DNA of 64,000 bases from Bradyrhizobium australiense (GCF_013114825.1 NZ_JAAVLX010000004.1:62001-126000), one strand, 5' to 3'. Positions 52,490 to 61,004 are shown, numbered from the stretch's first letter. Notes: generated by a model from the sequence alone, not told the origin. Program-made: numbers and translations.

Positions 52490-53253
52490 ACCGCGCGGCT
52501 CTCCTCTGGCGCATGGCGAGCTTTGCGATTGCGGCTGGCTTCGTCGCGCTATGGCAACTGATCGCCAATTTGAACCTGGTCTCGCCGGTGTTCCTGCCGG
52601 GACCGGACCGGGCCTGGACTGCGCTGGTGCGCGGGTTTTCCTCCGGCGATCTCTGGAGCAAGCTCGCCGGCACGCTCGAACACATGGCCTATGGCTGGCT
52701 CGCCGCCTCCATTGCCGGCATCGCGATCGGCGCGATCATTGGATCATCGCGGATGATGCGGACCTATGTCGCGCCGTCGCTGGAGTTTTTGCGGCCGCTG
52801 CCGGTCTCGGCAATCATTCCGGTGGCCATCGCCATGCTTGGGCTGACGCAGGCGATGGCGCTGTTCGTGATCGCCTTCGGTGCGATCTGGCCAATCATGC
52901 TGGCGACCATCCACGGTTTTGCGGCGGTCGAGCCGCGGCTCTACGAGGTCGCGCGGTCGCTGCAGATGTCACGCCTCGCTGTGATCTTCAAGATTGCGCT
53001 GCCCTCCGCCAGCCCCGACATCCTCGCCGGCATGCGCCTCAGCCTGACCGTGGCGCTGATCCTGTCGGTCGTGTGCGAAATCCTGGCCGGCCTCGACGGG
53101 CTTGGCCATTGGGTTCTGCTGTCCGCTCGCGCGTTCCGCTCGGCCGACCTGTTCGCCGGTGTCATCCTGCTTGGCGTCACCGGTTACGTGACCTCGGTGG
53201 CGATGTCGCTGGCGGAGCATCGGCTATTGGCGTGGCAAGCGGCGCAACGGTGA
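52486..53253 (+). CDS. ABC transporter permease
   Basis: Second permease, 255 aa, about six spans. The EAA loop reads EVARSLQMSRLAVIFKIALP; PLPVSAIIPVAIAMLGLTQA corresponds to the family line. ATG start overlaps the previous stop. Last gene of the importer operon (receptor, GntR, ATPase, two permeases). Confidence 0.92.
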   Translation: MNRAALLWRMASFAIAAGFVALWQLIANLNLVSPVFLPGPDRAWTALVRGFSSGDLWSKLAGTLEHMAYGWLAASIAGIAIGAIIGSSRMMRTYVAPSLEFLRPLPVSAIIPVAIAMLGLTQAMALFVIAFGAIWPIMLATIHGFAAVEPRLYEVARSLQMSRLAVIFKIALPSASPDILAGMRLSLTVALILSVVCEILAGLDGLGHWVLLSARAFRSADLFAGVILLGVTGYVTSVAMSLAEHRLLAWQAAQR

Positions 53254-53594
53254 TCGCCGGCAGCCGAACAGTTGCGGCTACGTATCTGCGACAGGCCGAA
53301 CCGAAACCTCCGGCTTCTTTGACGCCGTCATAAGGCGCCGCCAACCCCGACCGATTGAGCGCCACAACGCTCGGAGACTGAAGGTGACGAGCACCTCATG
53401 GTGCCGCATCCCCTTGCCGCCCTTGACCAGCCCGAGATCGCGAATGATGCAATACGTCCCGCTACTCATGCGGGCGAACTTCGCATCTCGAAAATGATTG
53501 CGCACACGCGACAACATGCACGCAGCATGCACCGCGGATCGATTTCGTCAATCTTGACGGTCGCCGAATCAACCTCGTCGGAATGCGAAAGCCG
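53254..53594. other. Intergenic region
   Basis: 341 bp after the ABC operon. A minus-strand frame of 84 codons (53278-53532, with KGMRHHEVLVTFSLRALW inside) has no ribosome site and no family look, so it is not called. Nothing else is visible. Confidence 0.4.
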
Positions 53595-53819
53595 TCAGAG
53601 CGTTGCGTTGTTGCTGCGTTCGCCAATGCGGTGCAGTTGCGCGGTCCGAACCGGCATGCGACCCAGCACCGCGCGCCGCTCGTTCATGCGATCGCTCGGC
53701 AAGTCCGGCTGCGCAAAGCACTCAAGGATCTGAATGCGGATTTCCTCCGCGAGCGGGCCTTCGACCCGACGCATGCGATTCCAGAGCCGGATAATTTCCC
53801 TTTGCTTCTCGACATCCAT
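53595..53819 (-). CDS. Small hypothetical protein
   Basis: A 74-aa protein with an excellent ribosome site (GGAGG, 5 nt before ATG 53819). Sequence: MDVEKQREIIRLWNRMRRVE, then GPLAEEIRIQILECFAQPD and a basic tail. Two helices with a charged surface; no known domain. The tail after about residue 45 (RRAVLGRMPVRTAQLHRIGE) could bind nucleic acid, but that is a guess. It stands alone. Confidence 0.6.
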   Translation of the reverse strand: MDVEKQREIIRLWNRMRRVEGPLAEEIRIQILECFAQPDLPSDRMNERRAVLGRMPVRTAQLHRIGERSNNATL

Positions 53820-54015
53820 TGGTCACCTCCGAACAACGACCGAAGAGAACATAAGGAGAACGAAATTGCAAGTCGCAAAATGGCTGCGGAGTCTCACATC
53901 ACTCGAAACGCAACATCGAACTGGTTGCTCGCGCGCCTGGTGTTATTGATGGCAATCCCTCACGCCTCTGACCAACCATCATTGAGCGCGCGACGGAAGG
54001 CGACCAGTTTAGTTC

Positions 54016-54603
54016 CTAGAAGCAGAGGCTGAGAATTTTCAGTCGGCAGGCCTCGGCTGCGCGCGATTTGGGCTTCGCAGCGTTGGCCTGCTTTGAATCC
54101 TTCGGCGAACTCTTTGGCGAACTCTTCGGCGGCTTGGGACGCTCATAGTCGCCTGCGATTACCATGGCCCAGTACGTACGACCGGTCGTCGCGCTTTTCA
54201 CGCTGGCAACACCTACGCGCGTCGCGCCGGGCAACAGGAGGTTTTTCCGGTGCCCTGACGAATTGATCCACTGGTCGAGGGTTTTGGGAAAACTGTCGTA
54301 GCCGTACGCAATGTTCTCTGCTGCGCGGCCTGCGCCCGCCGGGCTGACACGCGTATTGAAACGGCCAAGGACATCGTGATCCAGTTTGTCCTTTGCCGCC
54401 ATCGCCTGGGCTTGATCATGTGCAATGCGCGTGAGCGTCCCATCCAGTGTTACGCGCTTCTCCCCGTGTTTTAGCCGAAAGTCCGAAATCAGCTGCGCGG
54501 GATTGGCCGCGGCCGTCCGGCTCGCGGCTGTGGCGGCAAAACAAATTACCAGTCCCAGCAGAAGGGCCTGCCGCGCCGGAATGACTGTCTTCCTGCCAAC
54601 CAC
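54016..54603 (-). CDS. CAP (SCP-like) domain secreted protein
   Basis: Exported 195-aa protein of the CAP/SCP/PR-1 family. GTG 54603 with AGGGAAC upstream is preferred over a TTG at 54663. Signal peptide IPARQALLLGLVICFAATAA. The CAP domain (about 35-150) has AENIAYGYDSFPKTLDQWIN followed by SSGHRKNLLLPGATRVGVAS, the family's H and E positions. The tail is Lys/Pro/Ser-rich (PPKSSPKSSPKDSKQ), possibly surface binding, and ends with two cysteines. A tRNA gene precedes it. Confidence 0.88.
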   Translation of the reverse strand: MVGRKTVIPARQALLLGLVICFAATAASRTAAANPAQLISDFRLKHGEKRVTLDGTLTRIAHDQAQAMAAKDKLDHDVLGRFNTRVSPAGAGRAAENIAYGYDSFPKTLDQWINSSGHRKNLLLPGATRVGVASVKSATTGRTYWAMVIAGDYERPKPPKSSPKSSPKDSKQANAAKPKSRAAEACRLKILSLCF

Positions 54604-54677
54604 AAATAGTTCCCTGCCCTTCCCGCCTGTGCTGGGAGGATTCAATCGAAAAGGCTGCAGCAAGCCATTGATTTTAT

Positions 54678-54754
54678 TGGTCGGGGCAGCTGGATTCGAA
54701 CCAACGACCTGCAGTACCCAAAACTGCCGCGCTACCAGGCTGCGCTATACCCCG
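54678..54754 (-). tRNA. tRNA-Pro (anticodon TGG)
   Basis: 77 nt on the minus strand. Acceptor CGGGGTA / TGCCCCG (one G-U), D arm GCGC...GCGC, anticodon stem GCAGT / ACTGC with loop TTTGGGT, anticodon TGG; T arm GTTGG-TTCGAAT-CCAGC; discriminator A and encoded CCA. Confidence 0.95.
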
Positions 54755-54817
54755 ATCTGACGCTGGAGATGCTCGATACACGCTAAAACCGTAGCCATCA
54801 AGGCGATGGAAACCGGG

Positions 54818-55315
54818 TCAGCGCTTGTTGAAGAGCGGGTGCGCCACCCGGTCGCCCGGCTGAATGCCATATTTTTGCGCCGTGCCGGCAATCACTTCCA
54901 GCACACCCTTGGCGAGCCCGCCCGAAGAGATGATCTTCGTGGAAAGCGGCTCGGTATTCTCCGCAATACGCAGGATGCGGCCGTCGGCGCGGATAAAGAT
55001 CATGTCGAGCGAGATGTAGGTGTTCTTCATCCACATCGAGATCTGCTGCTCCGGCGAGAAATCGAACAGCATGCCTTTGCCGTCGGGGAGTTCTTTCCGG
55101 TACATCAGCCCTTGGGTCTTCTCCTCCTCCGTGGTCGCCATCTCGACCAGGAACACGCGTACGCCTGACTTGGTCGCGATCTCGAGCGGCTGAACGCTCG
55201 CGGCCCGCGCGGCAGGATTGGCGCAGAGGATCAGGAGCACAGCAGACGCAGCGGCGAGCGGCGCCACCAGGCGGCCCGGGATGCGAAGCCGCGCAACCAT
55301 CAAAGCGAAATTCAT
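54818..55315 (-). CDS. DUF192 family protein
   Basis: Exported 165-aa protein from ATG 55315 (a GTG 12 nt further upstream is possible). Signal peptide ends at AARAAS. The DUF192 domain is complete: VFLVEMATTEEEKTQGLMYR, then GMLFDFSPEQQISMWMKNTY and SLDMIFIRADGRILRIAENT. The family is a small beta-barrel of unknown function, usually periplasmic. Single gene between tRNA-Pro and a cold-shock gene. Confidence 0.93.
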   Translation of the reverse strand: MNFALMVARLRIPGRLVAPLAAASAVLLILCANPAARAASVQPLEIATKSGVRVFLVEMATTEEEKTQGLMYRKELPDGKGMLFDFSPEQQISMWMKNTYISLDMIFIRADGRILRIAENTEPLSTKIISSGGLAKGVLEVIAGTAQKYGIQPGDRVAHPLFNKR

Positions 55316-55445
55316 CAAAGCACTCACGCCGGATATCTCAGTAGAAATTGCCGGGAACCCTAACCTGAGGATTGCGGCAAATGCCAGAGGCCGCCGCGCT
55401 GAGGCGCGGCGGCCGGCTCAAATTTGCGTCAGTGGTACGGCAGGA

Positions 55446-56111
55446 TCAATGCGACGACAGCGCCGATGGGCCGGTTTCGGGATGGATTTCGGCCGCCATC
55501 ATGCCCTTGGATCCGGGCCCGAAGCGCACCAGCACGTACTGGCCCGGCCGCAGTTCGGTCATGCCGAAGCGGCGCAGCGTTTCCATGTGGACGAAAATGT
55601 CCGGCGTGCCCTCGCCGCAGGTCAGGAAGCCGAAACCGCGCAGCCGGTTGAACCATTTGACCTGGGCCCGCTCCAGACCGCTGGTCGGCGTGACGCTGAC
55701 ATGGGTCCGAGGCGGCAGCATCTGCGCCGGATGGATCGCGGTGGACTCGTCCATCGAGACGATCCGGAATGCCTGATAGCCCTTGGCGCGCTGCACGCAT
55801 TCAACCACCAGCCGGGCGCCTTCATAGGCGGTCTGGTAACCGTCGCGCCTGAGCACGGTAACGTGCAGCAGTACATCGGGCCAGCCATTGTCCGGCACGA
55901 TGAAACCGTAACCCTTCGAAGCATCGAACCATTTGATGATGCCCGATATTTCGACAAGGTTGGCCGCGGCATCGCCGAGCCCCGACAGCGCATCCATCGC
56001 CGGATCGCGCTGCGCGCCGGTTGTGTATTCACCTGGTCCAAGCCTGTTCTGCCCTGTCCCGCCTGTCGGCGGCCCCCCGAGCTTCTTGGACCCAAATTCG
56101 TCCGACCCCAT
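55446..56111 (-). CDS. Protein with two cold-shock domains
   Basis: RNA/ssDNA-binding protein of 221 aa with two CSDs: GIIKWFDASKGYGFIVPD (about 56-120) and QVKWFNRLRGFGFLTCGEG (about 147-215). Both keep RNP-like residues, though the first lacks the usual FVH (LLHVTV), and the second has IFVHMETLRR. ATG 56111 is preferred over GTG 56126. Two-CSD proteins of this type are typical of alphaproteobacteria and often act in stationary phase or stress. Confidence 0.92.
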   Translation of the reverse strand: MGSDEFGSKKLGGPPTGGTGQNRLGPGEYTTGAQRDPAMDALSGLGDAAANLVEISGIIKWFDASKGYGFIVPDNGWPDVLLHVTVLRRDGYQTAYEGARLVVECVQRAKGYQAFRIVSMDESTAIHPAQMLPPRTHVSVTPTSGLERAQVKWFNRLRGFGFLTCGEGTPDIFVHMETLRRFGMTELRPGQYVLVRFGPGSKGMMAAEIHPETGPSALSSH

Positions 56112-56308
56112 GACCCCGGACCTCACACTTCAAATGCGGTCCACTGTCGCCGTAGCGGACCGGAACACGCGCCCTACCATGACCATCATGATAACGCAGC
56201 GCGAATCTCTCGAATCAAAGATAACACTCCCGATTGTGGCGCATAGCTAAAAAAACAAATCAGCCTGCAACTATGAACAGGCTTGCACAGCCGCGAATCA
56301 ATTGGACA

Positions 56309-57070
56309 TCAATTGCCTACAAACGGTCCGAGCGCTTCTCCGATGTCGTGACGGATGACAAGATCAGCCACGTCATCCTGTTCCGTGGGCTCGTTATTGA
56401 TGATGACGAGTTTGGCGCCGGAGTTCTTGGCCATCAGCGGAAAACCTGCGGCGGGCCAGACAACTAGCGACGATCCGATTGCCAGGAACAGGTCGCAATG
56501 CTGAGCCAGCTCGGTGGCGCGGCGCATCGCGTCTTCCGGCATCGCCTGTCCGAACGAGATCGTGGCTGTCTTTACCGGTTCGTCGCAGATGGTGCAGTCG
56601 GGGGCGCTGCCGGCTTCCTCGAAGCGAGCCTTTACCCAAGGAAGATCATAGGCATGCCCGCAGCCGATGCAGCGGGCGTAAGTCGTGTTGCCGTGCAGTT
56701 CAACCACGTCGTCGGCCCTGAAGCCTGACGCCTGATGCAAATTGTCGATGTTCTGGGTAATGATCGCCGGCGTCTTGCCGGCCTTATAGAGCGAGGCCAG
56801 CGCGCGATGCCCGCGGCCAGGCTTGGCCGCTGCAAAGGTTGCCTCCATTGCAAAGCGTCGCCGCCAGGCCTCGGCCCGTGCGTCGGCGCTTGCAACGAAC
56901 TCGTCGAATGCGATCGGGCGGTTGCGCGTCCACAAGCCGCCCGGCGAGCGGAAATCCGGAATGCCGCATTCGGTGGAAATGCCGGCTCCTGTAAAGGGAA
57001 CGATGCATGCGGCTTCGGCGATCATGTTGCCGAGCTGCTCGACGCCGCTGCGCAAATCCTTGGCGATCAC
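56309..57070 (-). CDS. cobB: NAD-dependent protein deacetylase, sirtuin family
   Basis: Sir2-family lysine deacylase, 253 aa, GTG start. NAD-binding: GAGISTECGIPDFRSPGGLW; TQNIDNLHQASG; catalytic histidine in ELHGNT. The zinc site has four cysteines in ARCIGCGHAY and APDCTICDEP. It may regulate acyl-CoA synthetases; no partner gene is close by. Confidence 0.94.
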   Translation of the reverse strand: MIAKDLRSGVEQLGNMIAEAACIVPFTGAGISTECGIPDFRSPGGLWTRNRPIAFDEFVASADARAEAWRRRFAMEATFAAAKPGRGHRALASLYKAGKTPAIITQNIDNLHQASGFRADDVVELHGNTTYARCIGCGHAYDLPWVKARFEEAGSAPDCTICDEPVKTATISFGQAMPEDAMRRATELAQHCDLFLAIGSSLVVWPAAGFPLMAKNSGAKLVIINNEPTEQDDVADLVIRHDIGEALGPFVGN

Positions 57071-57225
57071 CGCTGATAATTTCCGAATGGTTGGGCCGCG
57101 CGGATTATAGCACGGCCGTTCAGATTGCCAGATCGATGCGCCCTGGCCGGCGGCGCCGCACGCACGTTCGTCAACGCGGCCTCATCAAGCCGGCTTAAAC
57201 CGCGCCGCCTTGTCACGCCGCCGCG

Positions 57226-57465
57226 TCATGCTGCCTTGGCCACCGTTTCTTTCGGCTCCTTGGCTTCCTCTGACTTCTTCGCCTTCGGCGCTGGTGCGCT
57301 TTCCGTTTTCTTCATCGGTGGCTTGCCGTATTGGGCCAACTTTTCCAGTTCCGCTTCGAGTTCGGCGCGGCGCGCAGCGACTTTCTCAAACAACTTGTCG
57401 GTGGCGTGATCGCGCAGGCCTGCGAGTTCTTCGATGCTTAATGAATCCAGATCGATCTTTGCCAT
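57226..57465 (-). CDS. H-NS-like N-terminal helical protein without DNA-binding domain
   Basis: A 79-aa protein from ATG 57465 with GGAGG at good spacing. Residues 1-45 (KIDLDSLSIEELAGLRDHAT, then FEKVAARRAELEAELEKLA) have the same layout as the oligomerisation helices of the HvrA-type protein at 22723 (MSTDELWALHEEVAARL). The rest is a Lys/Glu/Ala/Pro-rich tail, with no WxGRG DNA-binding loop. It may join H-NS multimers and modify them. The link rests on pattern, not on an alignment. Confidence 0.7.
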   Translation of the reverse strand: MAKIDLDSLSIEELAGLRDHATDKLFEKVAARRAELEAELEKLAQYGKPPMKKTESAPAPKAKKSEEAKEPKETVAKAA

Positions 57466-57635
57466 TGGAACCTCCAGTTTGTCTTTCGCTAACGGGAACC
57501 CGCATGAGCGACAAGAATGCGCCACACCTTATCCACCGCCTTCGCTTCAAGCGGCACGCGATCACAACGCGTCCCCATTCACGCCCCATTCGCGCGCGCC
57601 AATATGGCGGGCGCGAATCAACAAACGGACGGGCG

Positions 57636-57803
57636 ATGACGGAGAAGGAACAAAGACTCGCGCGTGATCGTGCCGAAATCGCAGCACGCGTCGCGAGCTT
57701 CAGGGAAACCCAGCAGAAGTTCGAACGCGAGCGCGAAGAATATTACGAGACGACTCTAGCCAACGCGCTGAATGGATCCAGCCGACCCACGCTCTGGCGT
57801 TGA
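57636..57803 (+). CDS. Small coiled-coil protein
   Basis: A 55-aa charged helix: MTEKEQRLARDRAEIAARVA, then FRETQQKFEREREEYYETT. Probably a continuous coiled coil. ATG 57636 follows GGACGG. No known family, but codon use and composition look coding. It is convergent with nothing and lies in a run of small genes. Confidence 0.55.
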   Translation: MTEKEQRLARDRAEIAARVASFRETQQKFEREREEYYETTLANALNGSSRPTLWR

Positions 57804-58112
57804 AGTGGAACCGGCAAAAGAACGGCCCCGAACTTTTCGCTATCGCCGACGGAATACAGCGCGGAACCCACGAGAAATCCACAGCGGCAGGAACGAAGCC
57901 AGTGCGCCGACGTTTTTTCTATGAAGTGCAGCAACCTTGCGAGAGGTGAAAGCACGAAAGACCCCGTCTAGATCTTCAGATGTAGGCGGGGTTTCGTTTG
58001 CCGGCTTGTCTGCACGCACGCATTGCGAACTATGCGATGCGGCTGACCTGACCATCGAATTGCGCGGAACGAATACGATCCGTTCGGTGTTTCACTACCG
58101 GGAAGGTGTCTC

Positions 58113-58217
58113 ATGCCCGTGTGGATGGAAATTCTGATCAATTTGATCGGCTATGCCGGCTTTATCGCCATCGCGACCTATCACAAATCGCCGGGCGAAA
58201 AATTGCCGGACCGTTGA
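58113..58217 (+). CDS. 34-aa membrane microprotein
   Basis: GGAAGGTG precedes ATG 58113. Sequence VWMEILINLIGYAGFIAIAT is one membrane span, then a polar tail, YHKSPGEKLPDR. The clear ribosome site, the good span and the defined tail make it credible despite its length. Function unknown; it converges with the next gene 18 nt away. Confidence 0.6.
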   Translation: MPVWMEILINLIGYAGFIAIATYHKSPGEKLPDR

Positions 58218-58235
58218 GTGCCTTCTGGCCAGGCG

Positions 58236-58421
58236 CTAGTTCGCCTTGTGTGGTTCACCCGCAGTGCGAACGAGCCGATCGGCCTTGACCAGCGCATGCC
58301 CGCTCTCACTCTGCGGTCGCAATGAAAAGCTGACGACGACAAAGGCGAGGCAAAACAGCAGGCCCACCACCATGACGCGTCGGTGGGTCGGTTCGTCCGC
58401 GTTGTGAAACGAAGGGACCAT
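58236..58421 (-). CDS. Small single-span membrane protein
   Basis: A 61-aa protein with AGGAAA 9 nt upstream. A charged head (MVPSFHNADEPTHRR) is followed by VMVVGLLFCLAFVVVSFSL as one membrane span and then a polar periplasmic tail. Unknown function. It converges with the 34-aa gene at 58113. Confidence 0.65.
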   Translation of the reverse strand: MVPSFHNADEPTHRRVMVVGLLFCLAFVVVSFSLRPQSESGHALVKADRLVRTAGEPHKAN

Positions 58422-58483
58422 GGCCTGTTTTCCTGAGGCCTTTCCCTATCGCAATGCTGGATACACACAACGCGATTTGGGTT

Positions 58484-58810
58484 TTAACCTAACTGAATAG
58501 GGTTATCCGCGCTTTCGAAAGAATCCTTGAGCGGGCGGCCGCGCGGGCGCTTGCACTTCGGCCCGTCCGGATCGGCGAAGTTAATCCTCGCAGTCGTAGG
58601 CACGCACGCATTCAGGCGTCTTCTCCGGTCGCGCTGCACAGCGATGCCCAGTATCCGCAAACGGCACGCAGCCCGTCCGCGTTGGCGCGATCTGGCCGAA
58701 CGGCCGGGCACTGCCGAGATGAAGCGGGAGCAATCGGGCATCGATCGCGCCGTAATGGAGCAAGACTCCTTTTGTTCCCCAGGAACGAACAGGGGGTGCG
58801 TTTCCGGCAC
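58484..58810 (-). CDS. Doubtful frame with an AT-hook-like motif
   Basis: A 108-codon frame starting at GTG 58810 with AGAAGG 6 nt upstream. Near the C-terminus is KCKRPRGRPLKDS, whose RGRP core is a textbook AT-hook (minor-groove binding). The N-terminal two thirds are Arg/Ser-rich and look like chance translation; a second minus frame (to 58581) competes there and ends ECVRAYDCED. It may be a real small DNA-binding protein, a frameshifted gene, or nothing. The rest of 58422-58895 is empty. Confidence 0.3.
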   Translation of the reverse strand: MPETHPLFVPGEQKESCSITARSMPDCSRFISAVPGRSARSRQRGRAACRLRILGIAVQRDRRRRLNACVPTTARINFADPDGPKCKRPRGRPLKDSFESADNPIQLG

Positions 58811-58895
58811 GATCGCCTTCTTAAGATACTGTTACCTCGCCTATCGGCGTCGAACCTTTTTGGCGCAGCCCGTACCTATCTAAAATGGTGCTGCG

Positions 58896-59042
58896 ATGAC
58901 CCAGGCCGACCACTATCGAGAACAATCCGACAAAGCGCGACGGCTCGCCGAAGCCGCCAAGGATCCGGAAGCTTCGAAGAAACTGATCGAGATGGCCGAG
59001 GAATTCCGCCTCTACGCCGAGCGGCTGGAACAAACGTACTAG
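58896..59042 (+). CDS. 48-aa hypothetical helical protein
   Basis: MTQADHYREQSDKARRLAEA, then AKDPEASKKLIEMAEEFRLY and ending AERLEQTY. Two amphipathic helices broken by a DP turn. This pattern is very common for small proteins in Bradyrhizobium and Rhodopseudomonas. The frame is clean. Function unknown. Confidence 0.72.
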   Translation: MTQADHYREQSDKARRLAEAAKDPEASKKLIEMAEEFRLYAERLEQTY

Positions 59043-59181
59043 CGTAATCGCGCGGGGCGCGCGGGATAGAGGTTTTAAGCTTCTGTTTACCTCTTTGCGC
59101 TGTAGCGCCCCGCCGTTAACCGAACCTCTTTACAAGACGTAAACATGGACCTGACAAGTTCTGGTCAGGAGGGTTGTACCC

Positions 59182-59376
59182 ATGGTCATTTACCCCATTC
59201 CGGTTGAAGTGACACAAGCCAGAATTCAGCTCGTCGTCGATCAGGGCGCCAAGGCGCCGCCGCATACGATCAATCAGGATCTAAGGGCCGTCGATCATGC
59301 CAAGGCACTCGCCATCGAAGCGGCCCTGGCCGATTTACAGACCGAAGAACCGTCGCTGGTAGACGTCAAGGCCTGA
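59182..59376 (+). CDS. Small hypothetical protein
   Basis: A 64-aa soluble protein with an excellent ribosome site (GGAGG) before ATG 59182. MVIYPIPVEVTQARIQLVVD, then a helical half DHAKALAIEAALADLQTEEP. It probably folds as a small beta-alpha unit. Family unknown to me. Single gene. Confidence 0.65.
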   Translation: MVIYPIPVEVTQARIQLVVDQGAKAPPHTINQDLRAVDHAKALAIEAALADLQTEEPSLVDVKA

Positions 59377-59424
59377 CCTGAGGGGAATCTTGCGCGCGAG
59401 GGCTGGACTGCGTCCGGCACTCCC

Positions 59425-59610
59425 TCACGCTCGCCATGCGAGCTGTTGTGCGTGCACGACGCCGAGCGTCAGCAGGCTGCCGATGCCGGCGAGCACGGCC
59501 AAGCCTGCGAACCAGACCCACTGCGGCCGTTCCGTGTAAGCGAGGAAGGCAGAGCAAATCGTACACACGATGGTCGGCATATTTGCGACCAGTAAGACCC
59601 ATGCCAGCAC
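59425..59610 (-). CDS. Small two-span membrane protein
   Basis: A 61-aa protein. GTG 59610 is chosen because GGGAGG lies 6 nt upstream; a TTG 33 nt further up would include the ribosome site in the coding part. Two spans: LAWVLLVANMPTIVCTICSA and VWFAGLAVLAGIGSLLTLGV. Unknown function. It converges with the gene at 59182. Confidence 0.6.
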   Translation of the reverse strand: MLAWVLLVANMPTIVCTICSAFLAYTERPQWVWFAGLAVLAGIGSLLTLGVVHAQQLAWRA

Positions 59611-59718
59611 CTTAAGCCTCCCAGGAAGAACGCGGATGCGCAAAGGCTAGCGATCGTCGCTGAACGAACTGTGCGAGCGGTCACATCCGCATCGCGGAGG
59701 CTGCGCTACCGCTTCTCC

Positions 59719-59949
59719 ATGACGCTGTTTCGCGACATGATGATCTGGACCGTTCAAGCCCTGCTGTTCTGCATCGCGATTGGCATTGCGGGACCGACGG
59801 CGCATCTGGCCGGCCCGCTGCTTGCAACGGCCTTTGCCGTCGACCAACTGATCCCGACGGTACTCGTCTTCTTTGCCGCAGCGGCCGCTCTCGGATGGCT
59901 TGGCAACCGGCTCTTGCCCGGCGACTGGTTGCACAATCCCCTGCTCTAG
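59719..59949 (+). CDS. Small two-span membrane protein
   Basis: A 76-aa protein, MTLFRDMMIWTVQALLFCIA..., with two membrane spans (MIWTVQALLFCIAIGIAG and LIPTVLVFFAAAAALGWLG) and the tail NRLLPGDWLHNPLL. ATG 59719 has no strong ribosome site; starts upstream are arginine-rich. It is divergent from the gene at 59610. Unknown function. Confidence 0.5.
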   Translation: MTLFRDMMIWTVQALLFCIAIGIAGPTAHLAGPLLATAFAVDQLIPTVLVFFAAAAALGWLGNRLLPGDWLHNPLL

Positions 59950-59989
59950 GCATTCGTCGCGACGGCCTTCCGGGTAGGGCGGCGGCGCC

Positions 59990-60286
59990 TTATCGCAGTA
60001 TCGCCTCGGCGCGATAGAGCTTCATTCCGGGGGTTTCGCCAATCCGGCACTTGAGCGATTTTACGAATGCCTTCGAGCCTTCGACGGCAAAATGGGTGCG
60101 CAGCGCCGCCTCATCGGCCCATTGCTCGAAGAAGAACAGCCGCATCGGGTTCCGGCAGTCGACATGCACGCCATGCGAAATGCAGCCCGGCTCCTTGCGC
60201 GAGCGCTCGACATGCTCCAGGCACGAACGGAGCACGTCTTCGAAAGAATCCTCGCGCGCCAAAATACTGCCAGTTACAATAATCAT
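59990..60286 (-). CDS. Antibiotic biosynthesis monooxygenase (ABM)-domain protein
   Basis: Dimeric alpha+beta barrel protein of 98 aa: MIIVTGSILAREDSFEDVLR, SRKEPGCISHGVHVDCRNP and FFFEQWADEAALRTHFAVEG. Typical of YgiN/YcnE-like quinol monooxygenase proteins; no cofactor needed in the family. Single gene. Confidence 0.9.
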   Translation of the reverse strand: MIIVTGSILAREDSFEDVLRSCLEHVERSRKEPGCISHGVHVDCRNPMRLFFFEQWADEAALRTHFAVEGSKAFVKSLKCRIGETPGMKLYRAEAILR

Positions 60287-60366
60287 GCTGGCCCCCTGTT
60301 CGTGTCAGCCAACCGGCCGCCCTTCAGGACGCCGGCCGTTGCGCGGCGAGGCAGGCGTATCCTTCG

Positions 60367-60522
60367 TTAATGCATCAGGCGCGGCACGACAACCGATACC
60401 GCCAGCAATACGCCGAGGCTGCTCACCACCGACAATTTCATCCGAGCCGTCCTGGCGTCCGTGATCGGGAGTACGAAAAAGAAAATCATCGCAAGAATGA
60501 GCACGCTATAGAGCAGGTACAT
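60367..60522 (-). CDS. 51-aa two-span membrane protein
   Basis: GGAGG precedes ATG 60522 at good spacing; a longer frame to 60630 lacks one. Two spans: YLLYSVLILAMIFFFVLPI and LSVVSSLGVLLAVSVVVP around a short loop, TDARTARMK. No known family. Lies 263 bp from the Flp pilin gene on the opposite strand. Confidence 0.6.
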   Translation of the reverse strand: MYLLYSVLILAMIFFFVLPITDARTARMKLSVVSSLGVLLAVSVVVPRLMH

Positions 60523-60785
60523 GGTCGATCCTCCGTTGGTGCCACGATGGACGGAGGAGCCAATCACGTATGTGTAGGGCATCACGCTGCTGATGCGGCG
60601 TTCCGGGTCGCCAGGGAGAGCCGACAACAAAGCCGCGACGACACGAGCCGCGACTAACGCGATGAAGTCACTCCGTCCGCCCGGCGCCGCCGCTTCAACA
60701 AGCTCGCAATTTTACGCTTTTGGTTTTCTTGATAGCAACTTGAGCGTGCCACGCCATCCTTTGATCAAAGTTCGAGAGAGAAAGA

Positions 60786-60944
60786 ATGTTTGGCAAGTTT
60801 TTGCGCGACGAGGGCGGCGCCACCGCAATCGAGTACAGCCTCATCGCTGGGTTTATCGCCCTGGCCATCATTGCCGCCGTCGGAATGACCGGAGAAAGGC
60901 TCGGGGCGCTATTTGAGAGTCTTATTCCCGCGTTGACCCGCTAG
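60786..60944 (+). CDS. Flp/Fap-type (type IVb) pilin
   Basis: Major-pilin candidate of the Flp pilus, 52 aa. It has the class IVb hallmarks: a short basic leader, MFGKFLRDEGG, the conserved GATAIEYSLIAG (cleavage after the glycine, glutamate at +5 in the mature form and tyrosine after it), one long hydrophobic helix FIALAIIAAVGMTG and a short tail. A prepilin peptidase (CpaA) would process it. The pilus machine genes cpaBCDE are about 55 kb away in this window; this may be the pilin for that machine or one of several. Confidence 0.9.
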   Translation: MFGKFLRDEGGATAIEYSLIAGFIALAIIAAVGMTGERLGALFESLIPALTR

Positions 60945-61004
60945 GACCGCAGGATTGTTCAGGCGCTTGGGGTCGCAACCGCCTGGACGGCCAGATGAAA
61001 CGCG

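Noticed and set aside
53278..53532. 84-codon minus-strand frame after the ABC operon
   Set aside because: No ribosome site, no domain, and the first third is unlikely as protein.
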